From NCBI GenBank assembly GCA_045633005.1, contig JAZQXT010000007.1:1-64000 (forward strand): a DNA stretch of 64,000 nucleotides, in the 5' to 3' direction. Below the pieces are notes generated by a model that ran no database searches, was not told the origin of the DNA, and saw only the letters and a program-made list of their open reading frames with translations. The translations under genes and the position numbers were made by a program. Position 1 is the stretch's first letter; every line of letters begins with the position of its first letter. Positions 39,003 to 48,096 of the stretch are shown in pieces. This stretch comes from CAG-390 sp045633005. Lineage in GTDB: Bacteria; Bacillota; Clostridia; Oscillospirales; CAG-272.

Positions 39003-39503
39003 ATGGAAGGATTTGAACAGTTTATAGGCGTAAATTTCTGGACTATGATCTTCGCCTGGTGTAATCTGCTTATCCTTTACTTTATACTCCGCAAGCTGCT
39101 TTTTAAGCCTATTATGAATATGATAGAGTCAAGGCAGAAGGAGATAGACGACATTTACGAAAAGGCAGAGGAATATCGCACCGACGCCGCCAAAACGAAG
39201 GCTGAATACGAGTGGAAGCTCGATCAGGTCAAGGCAGAGGGCGAGGAATATCTGAAAAACACCGTAAAGCTCGCGCGCAAAAAGGAGGAGGAGATCCTCA
39301 AAGAAGCGGGCGAGAGGGCGGAGCGCACCTTGAAGCGCGCCGAGGAACAGATAGAGCTTGAGCGCAAGCGCGCCGTAAACGACGTGAAGGACGAGGTTTC
39401 GGGTATGGCTATCGAGATAGCCGCCGCCGTTATCGAGCGAGACATCGACGAGACGGAGCACAAGGAGCTTATCGACAGCTTCATTTCGGGTATGGGTGAA
39501 TGA
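39003..39503 (+). CDS. atpF: ATP synthase F0 subunit b
   Basis: 166 residues: one N-terminal transmembrane helix (about 10-32), then a long charged coiled coil (about 40-135; DDIYEKAEEYRTDAAKTKAE) forming the peripheral stalk, then VSGMAIEIAAAVIERDID, the part that contacts delta. Preceded by GGAGG. Confidence 0.94.
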   Translation: MEGFEQFIGVNFWTMIFAWCNLLILYFILRKLLFKPIMNMIESRQKEIDDIYEKAEEYRTDAAKTKAEYEWKLDQVKAEGEEYLKNTVKLARKKEEEILKEAGERAERTLKRAEEQIELERKRAVNDVKDEVSGMAIEIAAAVIERDIDETEHKELIDSFISGMGE

Positions 39504-39504
39504 T

Positions 39505-40038
39505 ATGATGGACTACGGCGAGTACGGACGCGCCCTCTTTCTTGCCGCCGAGGAGGCGGGCAGGATAGAGGAGATAGCCCTTGATATCAAGGCGGCGGGA
39601 GCGGCGGTCGAGGAAAACCCCGACTATGTAAAGCTGCTTGACACGCCTGCCGTGTCAAAAGCGGAAAAGCACGCCCTCATTGACGGCGCGTTTTCATCTC
39701 TTGACGAATACTGCGTTAATTTTCTTAAGCTTTTGAGCGATAAATGCATCTTCTTTTCGCTTGGCGAAGCGGTAAAGGCGTTTTGCCTTTTGTACGACGA
39801 GCATCATAATATCGAGCGCGTCGAGGCAGTTACGGCACGTCCGATGACGGCGGAGCAGCTTGCGGCTATGAAGGAAAAGATTGATAAAATGACACTCAAG
39901 TGCGCGGTGATCACGAACACGGTCGACCCATCGGTGCTTGGCGGCGTTGCGATAAGGTATTCGGGCGTTCAGCTTGACGGCACGGTGAAGCGCAGACTTG
40001 ACGATTTGGCAAAGAGTCTTGAAAAAACAGTTATTTAA
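39505..40038 (+). CDS. atpH: ATP synthase F1 subunit delta
   Basis: About 177 residues from ATG 39505 (39508 equally possible; a GTG at 39496 opens the frame inside atpF). OSCP/delta family: helical N-terminal domain (residues ~1-105, VKLLDTPAVSKAEKHALIDG typical) and C-terminal VDPSVLGGVAIRYSGVQLDGTVKRRLDDL, read in two parts (VLGGVAIRYSG and DGTVKRRLDDL). It joins the peripheral stalk to F1. Confidence 0.92.
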   Translation: MMDYGEYGRALFLAAEEAGRIEEIALDIKAAGAAVEENPDYVKLLDTPAVSKAEKHALIDGAFSSLDEYCVNFLKLLSDKCIFFSLGEAVKAFCLLYDEHHNIERVEAVTARPMTAEQLAAMKEKIDKMTLKCAVITNTVDPSVLGGVAIRYSGVQLDGTVKRRLDDLAKSLEKTVI

Positions 40039-40056
40039 GGTAAAGTTGGTGATAAG

Positions 40057-41577
40057 ATGAGGTCTAAAACAGAGGACATCAGCAAGATCATAAAAGAACA
40101 GATAAAGAATTATTCAAGCCGTATAGTTCAGGATGAAACGGGCTACGTTATTTCGGTAGGCGACGGTATATCCAAGGTATACGGGCTTGAAAAATGCTGC
40201 TCGGGCGAGCTGCTTGAGTTTTGCAACGGAAGCTACGGAATGGCGCTCAATCTTGAGGAAAATTCCGTCAGCGTCGTGCTTCTCGGTCAGGACGTCGGCA
40301 TCAGCGAGGGAAGCGTCGTAAAGCGCACGGGCAGAGTCGTGTCCGTCCCCGTAGGCGAGGTGCTTATCGGCAGAGTCGTTGACGCACTCGGTCAGCCTAT
40401 CGACGCTATGGGTCCTATCGTGACCGACACGTACAGCCCCATCGAGCGCAAGGCGTACGGAATTATTGAGAGAAAATCGGTTTCCGTTCCGCTTCAAACG
40501 GGTATCAAGGCAATCGACTCGATGGTTCCCATCGGCAGAGGTCAGCGTGAGCTTATAATAGGCGACAGACAGACGGGTAAGACCGTTATTGCTACCGATA
40601 CTATTATAAATCAGCGCGGAAAGGACGTTATCTGCATCTACGTTGCGATAGGACAAAAGCAATCGACCGTTACGGGCGTTGTGGAAACTCTGCGCCGAAA
40701 CGGTGCTATGGATTACACCATCGTGGTGTCGGCAACGGCATCCGACCCCTCGCCCTTGCAATATATAGCACCCTACGCGGGCTGTGCTATGGGCGAGTAT
40801 TTTATGGATAAGGGCAAGGACGTTCTTATCATATACGACGATCTTTCAAAGCACGCAGTCGCATATCGCGCGCTGTCGTTGCTTATCAGACGCCCTCCGG
40901 GACGCGAGGCGTACCCCGGCGACGTTTTCTATCTGCATTCAAGGCTTCTTGAGCGTGCGGCAAGGCTCTCTCCCGAGTGCGGCGGCGGCTCAATGACGGC
41001 GCTTCCCATTATCGAAACGCAGGCGGGCGACGTTTCGGCGTACATTCCGACGAACGTTATCTCCATAACCGACGGACAGATATTCCTTGAGGGAGAGCTG
41101 TTCCATTCGGGCGTTCGCCCCGCGGTAAACCCAGGTATTTCGGTATCCCGCGTCGGCGGAAACGCGCAGATAAAGGCGATGAAGAAGGTTGCGGGACAGC
41201 TTAAGCTTCTTTACTCGCAGTACCGCGAGCTTCAAAGCTTTGCGCAGTTCGGCTCCGACCTTGACGCAGACACCAAGGCGCGACTTGAGCAGGGCGCAAG
41301 AATAGTTGAGGTCTTAAAGCAGGGCAGAAACGCGCCCGTTGACGTTGAGCTTCAGGTCGCTATCATTTACGCCGTTGTAAACAATATGCTTGCCGACGTT
41401 CCCGTGGGCAAGATAGGCGAGATGGAAAAGTATCTCTTTGAGTATCTCGTCGCAACGCGCGCGGAGCTTCTTGCCTCGATAAGAGAGAGCGGAGCGCTCA
41501 GCGCCGAGAGCGAAGCGGAGCTTAAGGAAGCTATAAACTACTGCAAAAACAAGTTTTTGGCGGAAAATAATCTGTAA
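40057..41577 (+). CDS. atpA: ATP synthase F1 subunit alpha
   Basis: 506 residues, normal length. Walker A GDRQTGKT (169-176), Walker B region VLIIYDDLSKH, and the family signature PGREAYPGDVFYLHSRLLER (about residue 283). The Arg finger region ISVSRVGG is present. Non-catalytic nucleotide sites; forms the alpha3beta3 hexamer. Confidence 0.97.
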   Translation: MRSKTEDISKIIKEQIKNYSSRIVQDETGYVISVGDGISKVYGLEKCCSGELLEFCNGSYGMALNLEENSVSVVLLGQDVGISEGSVVKRTGRVVSVPVGEVLIGRVVDALGQPIDAMGPIVTDTYSPIERKAYGIIERKSVSVPLQTGIKAIDSMVPIGRGQRELIIGDRQTGKTVIATDTIINQRGKDVICIYVAIGQKQSTVTGVVETLRRNGAMDYTIVVSATASDPSPLQYIAPYAGCAMGEYFMDKGKDVLIIYDDLSKHAVAYRALSLLIRRPPGREAYPGDVFYLHSRLLERAARLSPECGGGSMTALPIIETQAGDVSAYIPTNVISITDGQIFLEGELFHSGVRPAVNPGISVSRVGGNAQIKAMKKVAGQLKLLYSQYRELQSFAQFGSDLDADTKARLEQGARIVEVLKQGRNAPVDVELQVAIIYAVVNNMLADVPVGKIGEMEKYLFEYLVATRAELLASIRESGALSAESEAELKEAINYCKNKFLAENNL

Positions 41578-41589
41578 AGGAGCAAGCGT

Positions 41590-42429
41590 ATGTCAGGCGC
41601 ATCAATGAATGAGATAAAGGCGCGGATGAAAAGCATCAAAAGCACCATGCAGATAACCAAGGCAATGGAGCTTGTTGCTACCTCGAAGCTGCGTCGGGCA
41701 AGGCAGAACGCCGACAATGCGGCGGAGTATTGCCGCGTGCTTGATAAGGCGGTTGCGCCGCTTATTTCCTCGCCCGAAGCAAGGGAGAACGCTCTCTGGT
41801 TTTCCGAGGGCGAGGGCAAGGACGTCTTGTATATCGTTATTGCGGGTGACCGCGGGCTTGCGGGCGGATATAACTCAAACGTGCTAAAGCAAAGTGGTGC
41901 GGGCAAGGAAAACGCGGTCTTTTTGCCGATGGGTAAAAAGGCGCTGGAGTTTTTCGACCACCGCGGCTGTGAGATATTCTCGCGCCGATGCGACGCCGTT
42001 GCGGATCTTAGCGTGGGTAATTGCTTTGAGGCGGCTCGCGCGGTGTGCCGCGATTTCGCAAACGGAAGATTCAGCCGCGTGGAGCTTATCTATACCGAAT
42101 TCGTTTCAATGCTGTCGCAATGCGTAAAGCGGCGCACGCTGTTGCCGCTTACGGCACAGGAGAGCGCGGCGGAGACGGACGTTCTTTTGGAGGGCGACGT
42201 TGCCGCAATGCTTGACGCCGCCGTGCCGAATTACGTCGGCGGAGTGTTATATTTCGCGGTATGTCAGGCGGTAGCGGCGGAGTCAGCCGCACGCAGAACG
42301 GCGATGGACTCGGCTAACAAAAACGCTTCGGAGATGATAGATACGCTCACGCTCAGCTTCAACAGGGCGCGTCAGGCGGTAATAACGCAGGAGATAACGG
42401 AAATCGTTTCGGGTGCGGAAGCACTTTAA
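41590..42429 (+). CDS. atpG: ATP synthase F1 subunit gamma
   Basis: 279 residues, with typical N-terminal coiled coil (IKARMKSIKSTMQITKAMEL, residues ~7-26) and C-terminal helix (ALTLSFNRARQAVITQEITEIVSGAEAL, the last ~28 residues) that make the rotor shaft. The DRGLAGGYN motif near residue 87 is conserved. GGAG is six bases upstream. Confidence 0.96.
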   Translation: MSGASMNEIKARMKSIKSTMQITKAMELVATSKLRRARQNADNAAEYCRVLDKAVAPLISSPEARENALWFSEGEGKDVLYIVIAGDRGLAGGYNSNVLKQSGAGKENAVFLPMGKKALEFFDHRGCEIFSRRCDAVADLSVGNCFEAARAVCRDFANGRFSRVELIYTEFVSMLSQCVKRRTLLPLTAQESAAETDVLLEGDVAAMLDAAVPNYVGGVLYFAVCQAVAAESAARRTAMDSANKNASEMIDTLTLSFNRARQAVITQEITEIVSGAEAL

Positions 42430-42441
42430 GAAAGGAATAAG

Positions 42442-43842
42442 ATGGAAAAAAACATCGGCAAGGTCGTAGCTATAATAGGACCTGTTATTGATATAAAATT
42501 TGAAAAGGGGCATCTGCCAAAGCTCCTTAACGCTATCGAGATCGAGCATGACGGCGGCCGCGTGGTATGCGAGGTGGCAAGCCAGCTTGGCGACGATACG
42601 GTAAGATGTATTGCCATGTCCTCCACCGACGGTATGAGCCGCGGTGTTGACGCTGTGGACACGGGCAGCGGCATCAGCGTTCCCGTAGGCAGGGAAACGC
42701 TTGGCAGGATATTCAATCTTCTCGGCGACGTTATCGACAACGGCGAGGAGATAAAGGACGCGGAAAAATGGTGCATCCACCGCGATCCGCCCTCGTATTC
42801 CGAGCAAAGCGGAACGAGTGAGGTGCTTGAAACGGGCATCAAGGTCGTCGACCTTATCGCGCCTTATGCAAAGGGCGGTAAGATAGGTCTTTTCGGCGGC
42901 GCGGGAGTTGGTAAGACGGTTCTTATAATGGAGCTTATCAACAACATCGCCAAGCAGCACGGCGGACTTTCCGTGTTCACGGGCGTTGGCGAGCGCACGC
43001 GCGAGGGTAACGACCTTTATAATGAAATGAAGGAGTCGGGCGTTCTTTCAAAGACCGCGCTCGTGTACGGTCAGATGAACGAGCCTCCCGGGGCAAGAAT
43101 GCGCGTTGCCCTGTCGGGACTTACGATGGCGGAGTATTTCAGAGATAAGGAGGGGCAGGACGTGCTTCTCTTTATAGACAACATATACCGCTTTACGCAG
43201 GCGGGCTCTGAGGTATCCGCACTTCTCGGACGTATGCCGTCCGCGGTTGGATATCAGCCCACGCTCGCTACGGAGATGGGTGCGCTTCAGGAGAGGATAA
43301 CGTCCACGAAGAAGGGCTCTATCACCTCCGTTCAGGCGGTCTACGTTCCCGCCGACGACCTGACGGACCCCGCGCCCGCGACTACGTTTGCGCACCTTGA
43401 CGCGACCACCGTTCTGTCGAGAAGCATTTCCTCGCTCGGAATATATCCCGCGGTCGATCCGCTTGATTCCACGTCAAGAATGCTTGCGCCCGAAACGGTT
43501 GGCGAGGAGCATTACCGCACCGCGCGCGACGTGCAGATGGTGCTTCAACGCTATAAGGAGCTTCAGGATATAATTGCCATTATGGGTATGGACGAGCTTT
43601 CCGACGAGGATAAGCTGACGGTAAGCCGCGCCCGTAAGATACAGCGATTCCTCTCCCAGCCCTTCTCCGTTGCGGAGCAGTTTACGGGTATGCAGGGAAG
43701 ATACGTGCCGCTTAAGGAGACTATAAGAGGATTCAGAGAAATTCTTGACGGTAAGCACGACGACCTGCCCGAGTCCGCATTCCTTTTCGTCGGTGATATC
43801 GACGAGGCGGTAGAAAAGGCGAAAAAGGCAAAAGAGGAATGA
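42442..43842 (+). CDS. atpD: ATP synthase F1 subunit beta
   Basis: 466 residues, normal length. P-loop GGAGVGKT (152-159), catalytic Glu in GERTREGNDL (about 185), Walker B VLLFIDNIYRFTQAG and the DELSDEDKLTVSRARKIQRF region (about 390). The three catalytic sites of the enzyme. Overall conservation is very high. Confidence 0.98.
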   Translation: MEKNIGKVVAIIGPVIDIKFEKGHLPKLLNAIEIEHDGGRVVCEVASQLGDDTVRCIAMSSTDGMSRGVDAVDTGSGISVPVGRETLGRIFNLLGDVIDNGEEIKDAEKWCIHRDPPSYSEQSGTSEVLETGIKVVDLIAPYAKGGKIGLFGGAGVGKTVLIMELINNIAKQHGGLSVFTGVGERTREGNDLYNEMKESGVLSKTALVYGQMNEPPGARMRVALSGLTMAEYFRDKEGQDVLLFIDNIYRFTQAGSEVSALLGRMPSAVGYQPTLATEMGALQERITSTKKGSITSVQAVYVPADDLTDPAPATTFAHLDATTVLSRSISSLGIYPAVDPLDSTSRMLAPETVGEEHYRTARDVQMVLQRYKELQDIIAIMGMDELSDEDKLTVSRARKIQRFLSQPFSVAEQFTGMQGRYVPLKETIRGFREILDGKHDDLPESAFLFVGDIDEAVEKAKKAKEE

Positions 43843-43843
43843 A

Positions 43844-44248
43844 ATGAAGGAATTTCACGTTCAGATAGTTGTGCCCGAGGGCAAGGCGTTTGACGGAAGC
43901 GTCACGGCGCTGAGCGTTATGACCACCGAGGGAAGAATAGGAATCCTTGCGGGGCACGTCGACCTTTTTGCGCCGCTTGGCATAGGGGAGCTTAAGCTTT
44001 CGTTTGCTGACGGAGAGCGCCGCGCCGCTTGTTCGGGCGGATTCTTATCCGTTTCGGGCGGCGAGGTCAGCATCGTTGCCGTGAGCTTTGAGTTTTCCGA
44101 GGACATCGACCTTGAAAGAGCGAAAAAGGCAAGGGAAAGGGCAGAGAGGGCGATAGCGGAGAAAAAGGACCGCGCCGCCGTCGACGCCGCCAAAATAAAG
44201 CTTGCCCGCGCCCTCACGCGCATCAGCGTCGCGGAGAGAAGAAAATAA
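43844..44248 (+). CDS. atpC: ATP synthase F1 subunit epsilon
   Basis: 134 residues: N-terminal beta-sandwich (about 1-85, TEGRIGILAGHVDLFAPLGIG typical, given here as GRIGILAGHVDLF) and a C-terminal helical hairpin (residues ~92-134, RAKKARERAERAIAEKKD) that can inhibit ATP hydrolysis. The ATG lies one base after the atpD stop. Last gene of the operon. Confidence 0.94.
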   Translation: MKEFHVQIVVPEGKAFDGSVTALSVMTTEGRIGILAGHVDLFAPLGIGELKLSFADGERRAACSGGFLSVSGGEVSIVAVSFEFSEDIDLERAKKARERAERAIAEKKDRAAVDAAKIKLARALTRISVAERRK

Positions 44249-44256
44249 AAAAATGC

Positions 44257-44286
44257 AACTGCCCAATTCGCTTGGGCAGTTTTTTA
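44257..44286 (+). terminator. ATP synthase operon terminator
   Basis: AACTGCCCAA (44257-44266) pairs with TTGGGCAGTT (44272-44281), followed by a T run. Starts eight bases after the atpC stop. Confidence 0.9.
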
Positions 44287-44315
44287 TTGAAACTGTCTTT
44301 TATTTGTGATATAAT
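44287..44315 (+). promoter_or_regulatory. Promoter of the chromate-transporter genes
   Basis: TTGAAA (44287-44292), 17-bp spacer, TATAAT (44310-44315) with TGTGA directly before the -10. It starts right at the end of the ATP synthase terminator. Confidence 0.85.
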
Positions 44316-44345
44316 TAGCTTACTTAAATTTTGGCAGAGGTAGAT

Positions 44346-44903
44346 ATGCTTTTATCACTTTTTCTTACCTTTTTAAAAATAGGGCTTTTTACCTTTGGCG
44401 GCGGCTACGCTATGATATCAAATATCCGCGAGGTCGTGGTCGAAAAAAAGAAATGGCTTGGCGAGGACGAGCTGCTTGAGGTCATCGCTATTGCCGAGTC
44501 AACGCCGGGACCTATCGCCATAAACCTTGCAACGTACGTCGGATACAAGCGGCGCGGATTTCTCGGCAGCCTTGCGGCAACGGTGGGCGTGGTGCTTCCG
44601 TCGCTTGTCGTCATATATTGCATCTCGCTTTTTCTTGATGCGTTTATGGCTAATAAATACGTTGCGTACGCATTCGTCGGCATAAAATGCGCCGTCGCTT
44701 TTCTCATTCTTTCGGCGGGCGCGGATATGCTTCGCAAAATGAAAAAAACGCCGCTTAATATTATCAGCTTTTGTGCCGTTTTTGCCATTATGATAGCGCT
44801 TGAGCTGACGGGCGCAAGCTTCAGCTCCGTGTTTTTGATACTCGCGGGCGGCGTAGTGGGCATTGTTGCCGCCTCTCTTGCAAGGCGCGGGGGTGAAAAA
44901 TGA
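44346..44903 (+). CDS. chrA: Chromate transporter, first half (CHR family)
   Basis: 185 residues from ATG 44346, which has AGAGGT upstream (a TTG at 44331 opens the frame). Motifs of the CHR family: FLKIGLFTFGGGYAM (about residues 9-23) and AESTPGPIAINLATYVG (about 52-68), five to six helices. Short CHR proteins come as tandem pairs that together equal one full-length ChrA. Chromate is the classical substrate, but in gut anaerobes the physiological anion may be another oxyanion. Confidence 0.9.
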   Translation: MLLSLFLTFLKIGLFTFGGGYAMISNIREVVVEKKKWLGEDELLEVIAIAESTPGPIAINLATYVGYKRRGFLGSLAATVGVVLPSLVVIYCISLFLDAFMANKYVAYAFVGIKCAVAFLILSAGADMLRKMKKTPLNIISFCAVFAIMIALELTGASFSSVFLILAGGVVGIVAASLARRGGEK

Positions 44904-45478
44904 TATATCTCACTCTTTTCCTTGAATTTTTCAAGATAGGGCTTTTCTGCTTCGGCGGTGCGTTTGGAATGATACCGCTTATCGAGGAGACCGTAACGAA
45001 ATACGCTTGGCTCAGCGAGGGCGAGTTTTACGCCTTTCTCGGCGTTTGCGAGTCTACCCCAGGTCCTATCGCGGTCAATATGGCGACGTATATCGGCTCG
45101 TCGCAGGGCGGCGTGCTTGGCAGTATCGCGGCAACGCTCGGCGTGGTAACGCCGTCGTTTATCATAATTTTGCTTGTCGCATCCTTGCTCAAAGGGCTTA
45201 CGGATAACAAGCATTTCCGCGGTTTTCTTTCGGGCGCGAAGCCCGTTATCATCGCGCTGATACTCTCGGCGGGCGCGGTGCTGGCGGCGAAAAGCGCGGG
45301 GTATTCTTATCCGCTTACGTTTTCGCCGAATTTTGTTGCCATAACGATATTTGCGCTTTTGGCGGTGATTTGCATCGGCTCGCGCCTTATTTTTAAAAGG
45401 AAGATACCGTCCATCGCGCTCATTTTGATATCGGCGGCGCTTGGGGTGGGCGTGTCGGTTATCTTTGAGCTTGTATAG
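44900..45478 (+). CDS. chrA: Chromate transporter, second half (CHR family)
   Basis: 192 residues; the ATG overlaps the stop of the first half by four bases. Same motifs as its partner: FFKIGLFCFGGAFGM and CESTPGPIAVNMATYIG. The two halves are paralogues expected to insert with opposite orientations and to function together. No regulator gene is adjacent. Confidence 0.9.
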   Translation: MIYLTLFLEFFKIGLFCFGGAFGMIPLIEETVTKYAWLSEGEFYAFLGVCESTPGPIAVNMATYIGSSQGGVLGSIAATLGVVTPSFIIILLVASLLKGLTDNKHFRGFLSGAKPVIIALILSAGAVLAAKSAGYSYPLTFSPNFVAITIFALLAVICIGSRLIFKRKIPSIALILISAALGVGVSVIFELV

Positions 45479-45499
45479 CCCACAAATAAGCTTTAAGGC

Positions 45500-45528
45500 T
45501 TGACATTTTTGCATTTTAATGATAAAAT
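45500..45528 (+). promoter_or_regulatory. malQ promoter
   Basis: TTGACA (45500-45505), 17-bp spacer, TAAAAT (45523-45528), 76 bases upstream of the start codon. The leader contains a GCAAGCCGTGCGGGC-like G/C stretch but no clear riboswitch. Confidence 0.8.
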
Positions 45529-45604
45529 ATATATGCAAAAAAGCTCGAACGGCAAGCCGTGCGGGCGATTTTTGCGAAAGACCGTTTGATTTCAGGAGAA
45601 CGAA

Positions 45605-47092
45605 ATGAAGAATAATAAGAATTTTGGCTTTTCACATAAGTGCGGCATTTTGCTTCCCATAAGCAGTCTGCCTTCAAAATACGGCATCGGCTCTTTCGGC
45701 AAGGAAGCGTACGAGTTCGTGGATTTTCTTGCTGACACGCATCAAAAGTGCTGGCAGGTGCTTCCCCTTAACCCCACTTCCTATGGCGACAGCCCCTATC
45801 AGTCCCCCGCGTCCATAGCTGGCAACCCCTATTTCATCGACCTTCCCGCGCTCTGCGCCGAGGGGCTTCTCACCGCTGACGAGCTTGCCGAGGTGGAGCA
45901 CGACACCGAAAGGGTGGATTACGGCTGGCTCTTTAACACGAGGTACACCGTGCTTCGCAAGGCTTATTCTCGCTTTGCGGGCGGCAAAAAGTACGATAGA
46001 TTTTGCGAAAAGAACGCCGCTTGGCTTGACGATTACGCGCTCTTTATGGCACTTAAGGGCTATTACAACCACCGCGCGTGGACGGAGTGGGGCGCCCAGC
46101 ACCGCGATTACGAGCGCGCAAAGAAGTGGACGGCGGATTTTGCCGAGGATATCGGATTTTGGAAATGGGTGCAGTTTGCATTTATGTCACAGTGGAAAGC
46201 GCTTCTCAAGTACGCACACTCCAAAAAGATAGTGATAATCGGCGATATGCCGATATACGTTGCGCACGACAGCATGGACGTTTGGCGCAATACCAAGCAG
46301 TTCTTGCTTGACGAGAACTTCAATCCCACCGTCGTTGCGGGCTGTCCCCCCGACAGCTTCTCTCCCGACGGTCAGCTTTGGGGCAACCCGATCTATAACT
46401 GGGAGCTTATGAAGGCGGAGAATTTTGCATGGTGGTGCGAGAGAGTCGGCGCGGCGTTCGAGCTTTATGATATACTGCGCATCGACCATTTCAGAGGCTT
46501 TGCGTCATTTTATTCCATTCCCTACGGCGACACTACCGCGCACAGAGGTAGCTGGGTAAGCGCACCCGGTAAGGAGCTTTTTGCCGCTATCCGCGCCGCT
46601 CACCCGAAGGCGAAGATAATTGCCGAGGACCTCGGCTTTATCACCGACGACGTGCGCGAGCTTCTCGCGTTCACGGGCTTCCCCGGAATGAAGATTTTGC
46701 AGTTTGCGTATTTTGAGGAGAACGGCGAATATCTGCCCCGTATGTACACCACCGACAACTGCGTGGTATACCCCGGCTCGCACGATTCCGATTGTACCGC
46801 AACGTGGTGCAAGAATCTTTCGGGCGAGATAAAGGAAAGATTTATCAGATGCACCCACCGCCGCCGCGGTCAAAGCGCAACGTGCGCCGTTATCGAGTCG
46901 GCAATGCGCAGCCGCGCAAATCTTGCCGTCGTTGCTATGCAGGACTATCTTGAGCTTGAGAACGCCGAGGCGAGAATGAACACTCCTTCACTTGCCGAGG
47001 GCAACTGGCAATGGAGACTGAAAAAGAATTACAAGCGTCGCAGCGTAAAGGAGAAGATCGCAGAGATCGCAACCTCCACGCACCGCGCATAA
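45605..47092 (+). CDS. malQ: 4-alpha-glucanotransferase (amylomaltase)
   Basis: 495 residues, GH77. Transfers alpha-1,4-glucan segments in maltodextrin or glycogen metabolism. N-terminal SGILLPISSLPSKYGIG-like start (here KCGILLPISSLPSKYGIG), WQVLPLNPTSYGDSPYQS (substrate site), the nucleophile region LRIDHFRGF (about residue 296), IAEDLGFIT (acid/base Glu) and the third carboxylate in PGSHDSDC, which is GTHDNDT in most members. That last change is conservative at the aspartate but unusual. No signal peptide, so cytoplasmic. A MITE-like element begins three bases after the stop. Confidence 0.94.
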   Translation: MKNNKNFGFSHKCGILLPISSLPSKYGIGSFGKEAYEFVDFLADTHQKCWQVLPLNPTSYGDSPYQSPASIAGNPYFIDLPALCAEGLLTADELAEVEHDTERVDYGWLFNTRYTVLRKAYSRFAGGKKYDRFCEKNAAWLDDYALFMALKGYYNHRAWTEWGAQHRDYERAKKWTADFAEDIGFWKWVQFAFMSQWKALLKYAHSKKIVIIGDMPIYVAHDSMDVWRNTKQFLLDENFNPTVVAGCPPDSFSPDGQLWGNPIYNWELMKAENFAWWCERVGAAFELYDILRIDHFRGFASFYSIPYGDTTAHRGSWVSAPGKELFAAIRAAHPKAKIIAEDLGFITDDVRELLAFTGFPGMKILQFAYFEENGEYLPRMYTTDNCVVYPGSHDSDCTATWCKNLSGEIKERFIRCTHRRRGQSATCAVIESAMRSRANLAVVAMQDYLELENAEARMNTPSLAEGNWQWRLKKNYKRRSVKEKIAEIATSTHRA

Positions 47093-47094
47093 AC

Positions 47095-47314
47095 AGGGCT
47101 GCCTCATTTAGCGCAGAACAAAAATACAAAAATAAGTAAAGAAAAAAGACCGTTTTTTTCGTCCAAAAGGATGAAGAAAGCGGTCTTTTAGGTAGAAATC
47201 CTTTCGGATTTCGATTTTTATACGTATTTTTTAGCCGCGCTTTTGCCCTCTGGCGTACCCTCGTACGCCGACGACGGCAAAATCACGGCTTCTGCATCTA
47301 ACTGATACAGCCCT
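47095..47314. mobile_element. MITE-like element, copy 1
   Basis: About 220 bp, ending in imperfect inverted repeats: AGGGCTGCCTCATTTAGCGC at the left and, inverted, AGGGCTGTATCAGTTAGATG at the right. Inside are a hairpin (AAGACCG...CGGTCTT), AAATCC-tttc-GGATTT, and GCGTAC-cctc-GTACGC. No coding frame of note. A second copy, about 90 per cent identical by eye, is at 53015-53244 in the same orientation. It has the size, termini and lack of genes expected of a non-autonomous miniature transposable element; no transposase is in the window. Confidence 0.7.
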
Positions 47315-47448
47315 TTGTGTTCTGCGCGGGGAAAGCTTTTTTAAAAATCACCGAATTTATAGAATTTGGTTACAACTTGGAAATATTGATGTGATATAAT
47401 AAATCAAAACGGGGAGGAGTCTCCGAATGACGCACAAGGGGTGAAGAT
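47315..47448 (+). promoter_or_regulatory. Intergenic region with promoter of the two-component system
   Basis: Contains TGATATAAT, an extended -10 (47392-47400), with only weak -35 matches (ACAACT or TTGGAA region 47372-47382). A small GGGGAGGAGTCTCC hairpin and AGGGGTGA ribosome-binding site follow before the ATG at 47449. Weak -35 boxes next to a regulator often mean activator dependence; that is inference. Confidence 0.5.
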
Positions 47449-48096
47449 ATGGCTAAAATACTCATCGTTGAGGACGAGCGGGCGATAAACGACCTTATAA
47501 AATTCAATCTTGAGCTTGTCGGGCACGAGTGCGCTCAGGTTTTTGACGGCGCGGCGGGCCTCAACGAGGCTATGAAGCTCAAATACGATCTTGTCATACT
47601 CGACGTAATGCTTCCCAAATATTCGGGCTTTGATATTATGGAATATATCAAGGGAACGCCCGTTATTTTCGTCACGGCGAGGTCTGCGCCGCAGGATAAG
47701 ATCAAGGGTCTGCGCCTCGGTGCTGACGATTATATAACGAAGCCGTTTGATATCGTCGAGCTTGTGGAGCGCGTAAAGGCGGTGCTTCGCAGGACGCACG
47801 CGGACGTGGCGAGCTTTGAGTTTGACGATATCCGCGTTGAGTTTGATAACCGCCGCGTGTATAAAGGCGGCGCGGAGATATCGCTAAAGCCGCGCGAGTT
47901 TGATCTGCTTGAGGTGCTCGTCAATAACCGCAACCTTGCGCTATCCCGTGAAAAGCTCTTACAGCTCGTGTGGGAATTTGATTACGAAGGGGATACCCGT
48001 ACCGTTGACGTCCACGTCCAAAGGCTTCGCCAGAAGCTTGGCATCGCGGACAGACTTCAAACGGTCTACAAGACGGGTTATAGGCTTGAGATATGA
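47449..48096 (+). CDS. OmpR/PhoP-family response regulator
   Basis: 215 residues. The receiver domain (1-~115) has the acidic pair ED (9-10), the phosphorylation site Asp52 in LVILDVMLP (residue ~47-55), Thr in FVTARS and Lys in ITKPFD. The C-terminal winged helix (about 125-215) has LKPREFDLLEVLVNN and the recognition helix TRTVDVHVQRLRQKLG. It binds DNA as a phosphorylated dimer. The downstream kinase overlaps by four bases. Target genes are unknown; the three exported proteins downstream are candidates. Confidence 0.94.
   Translation: MAKILIVEDERAINDLIKFNLELVGHECAQVFDGAAGLNEAMKLKYDLVILDVMLPKYSGFDIMEYIKGTPVIFVTARSAPQDKIKGLRLGADDYITKPFDIVELVERVKAVLRRTHADVASFEFDDIRVEFDNRRVYKGGAEISLKPREFDLLEVLVNNRNLALSREKLLQLVWEFDYEGDTRTVDVHVQRLRQKLGIADRLQTVYKTGYRLEI

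Noticed and set aside
44346..45478. Chromate transporter split by a frameshift
   Set aside because: Both halves have full sets of family motifs, their own start codon and an ATGA overlap; tandem half-size CHR genes are a known form.
47095..47314. Small protein genes inside the MITE-like element
   Set aside because: No frame of useful length with a ribosome-binding site is shared by both copies.
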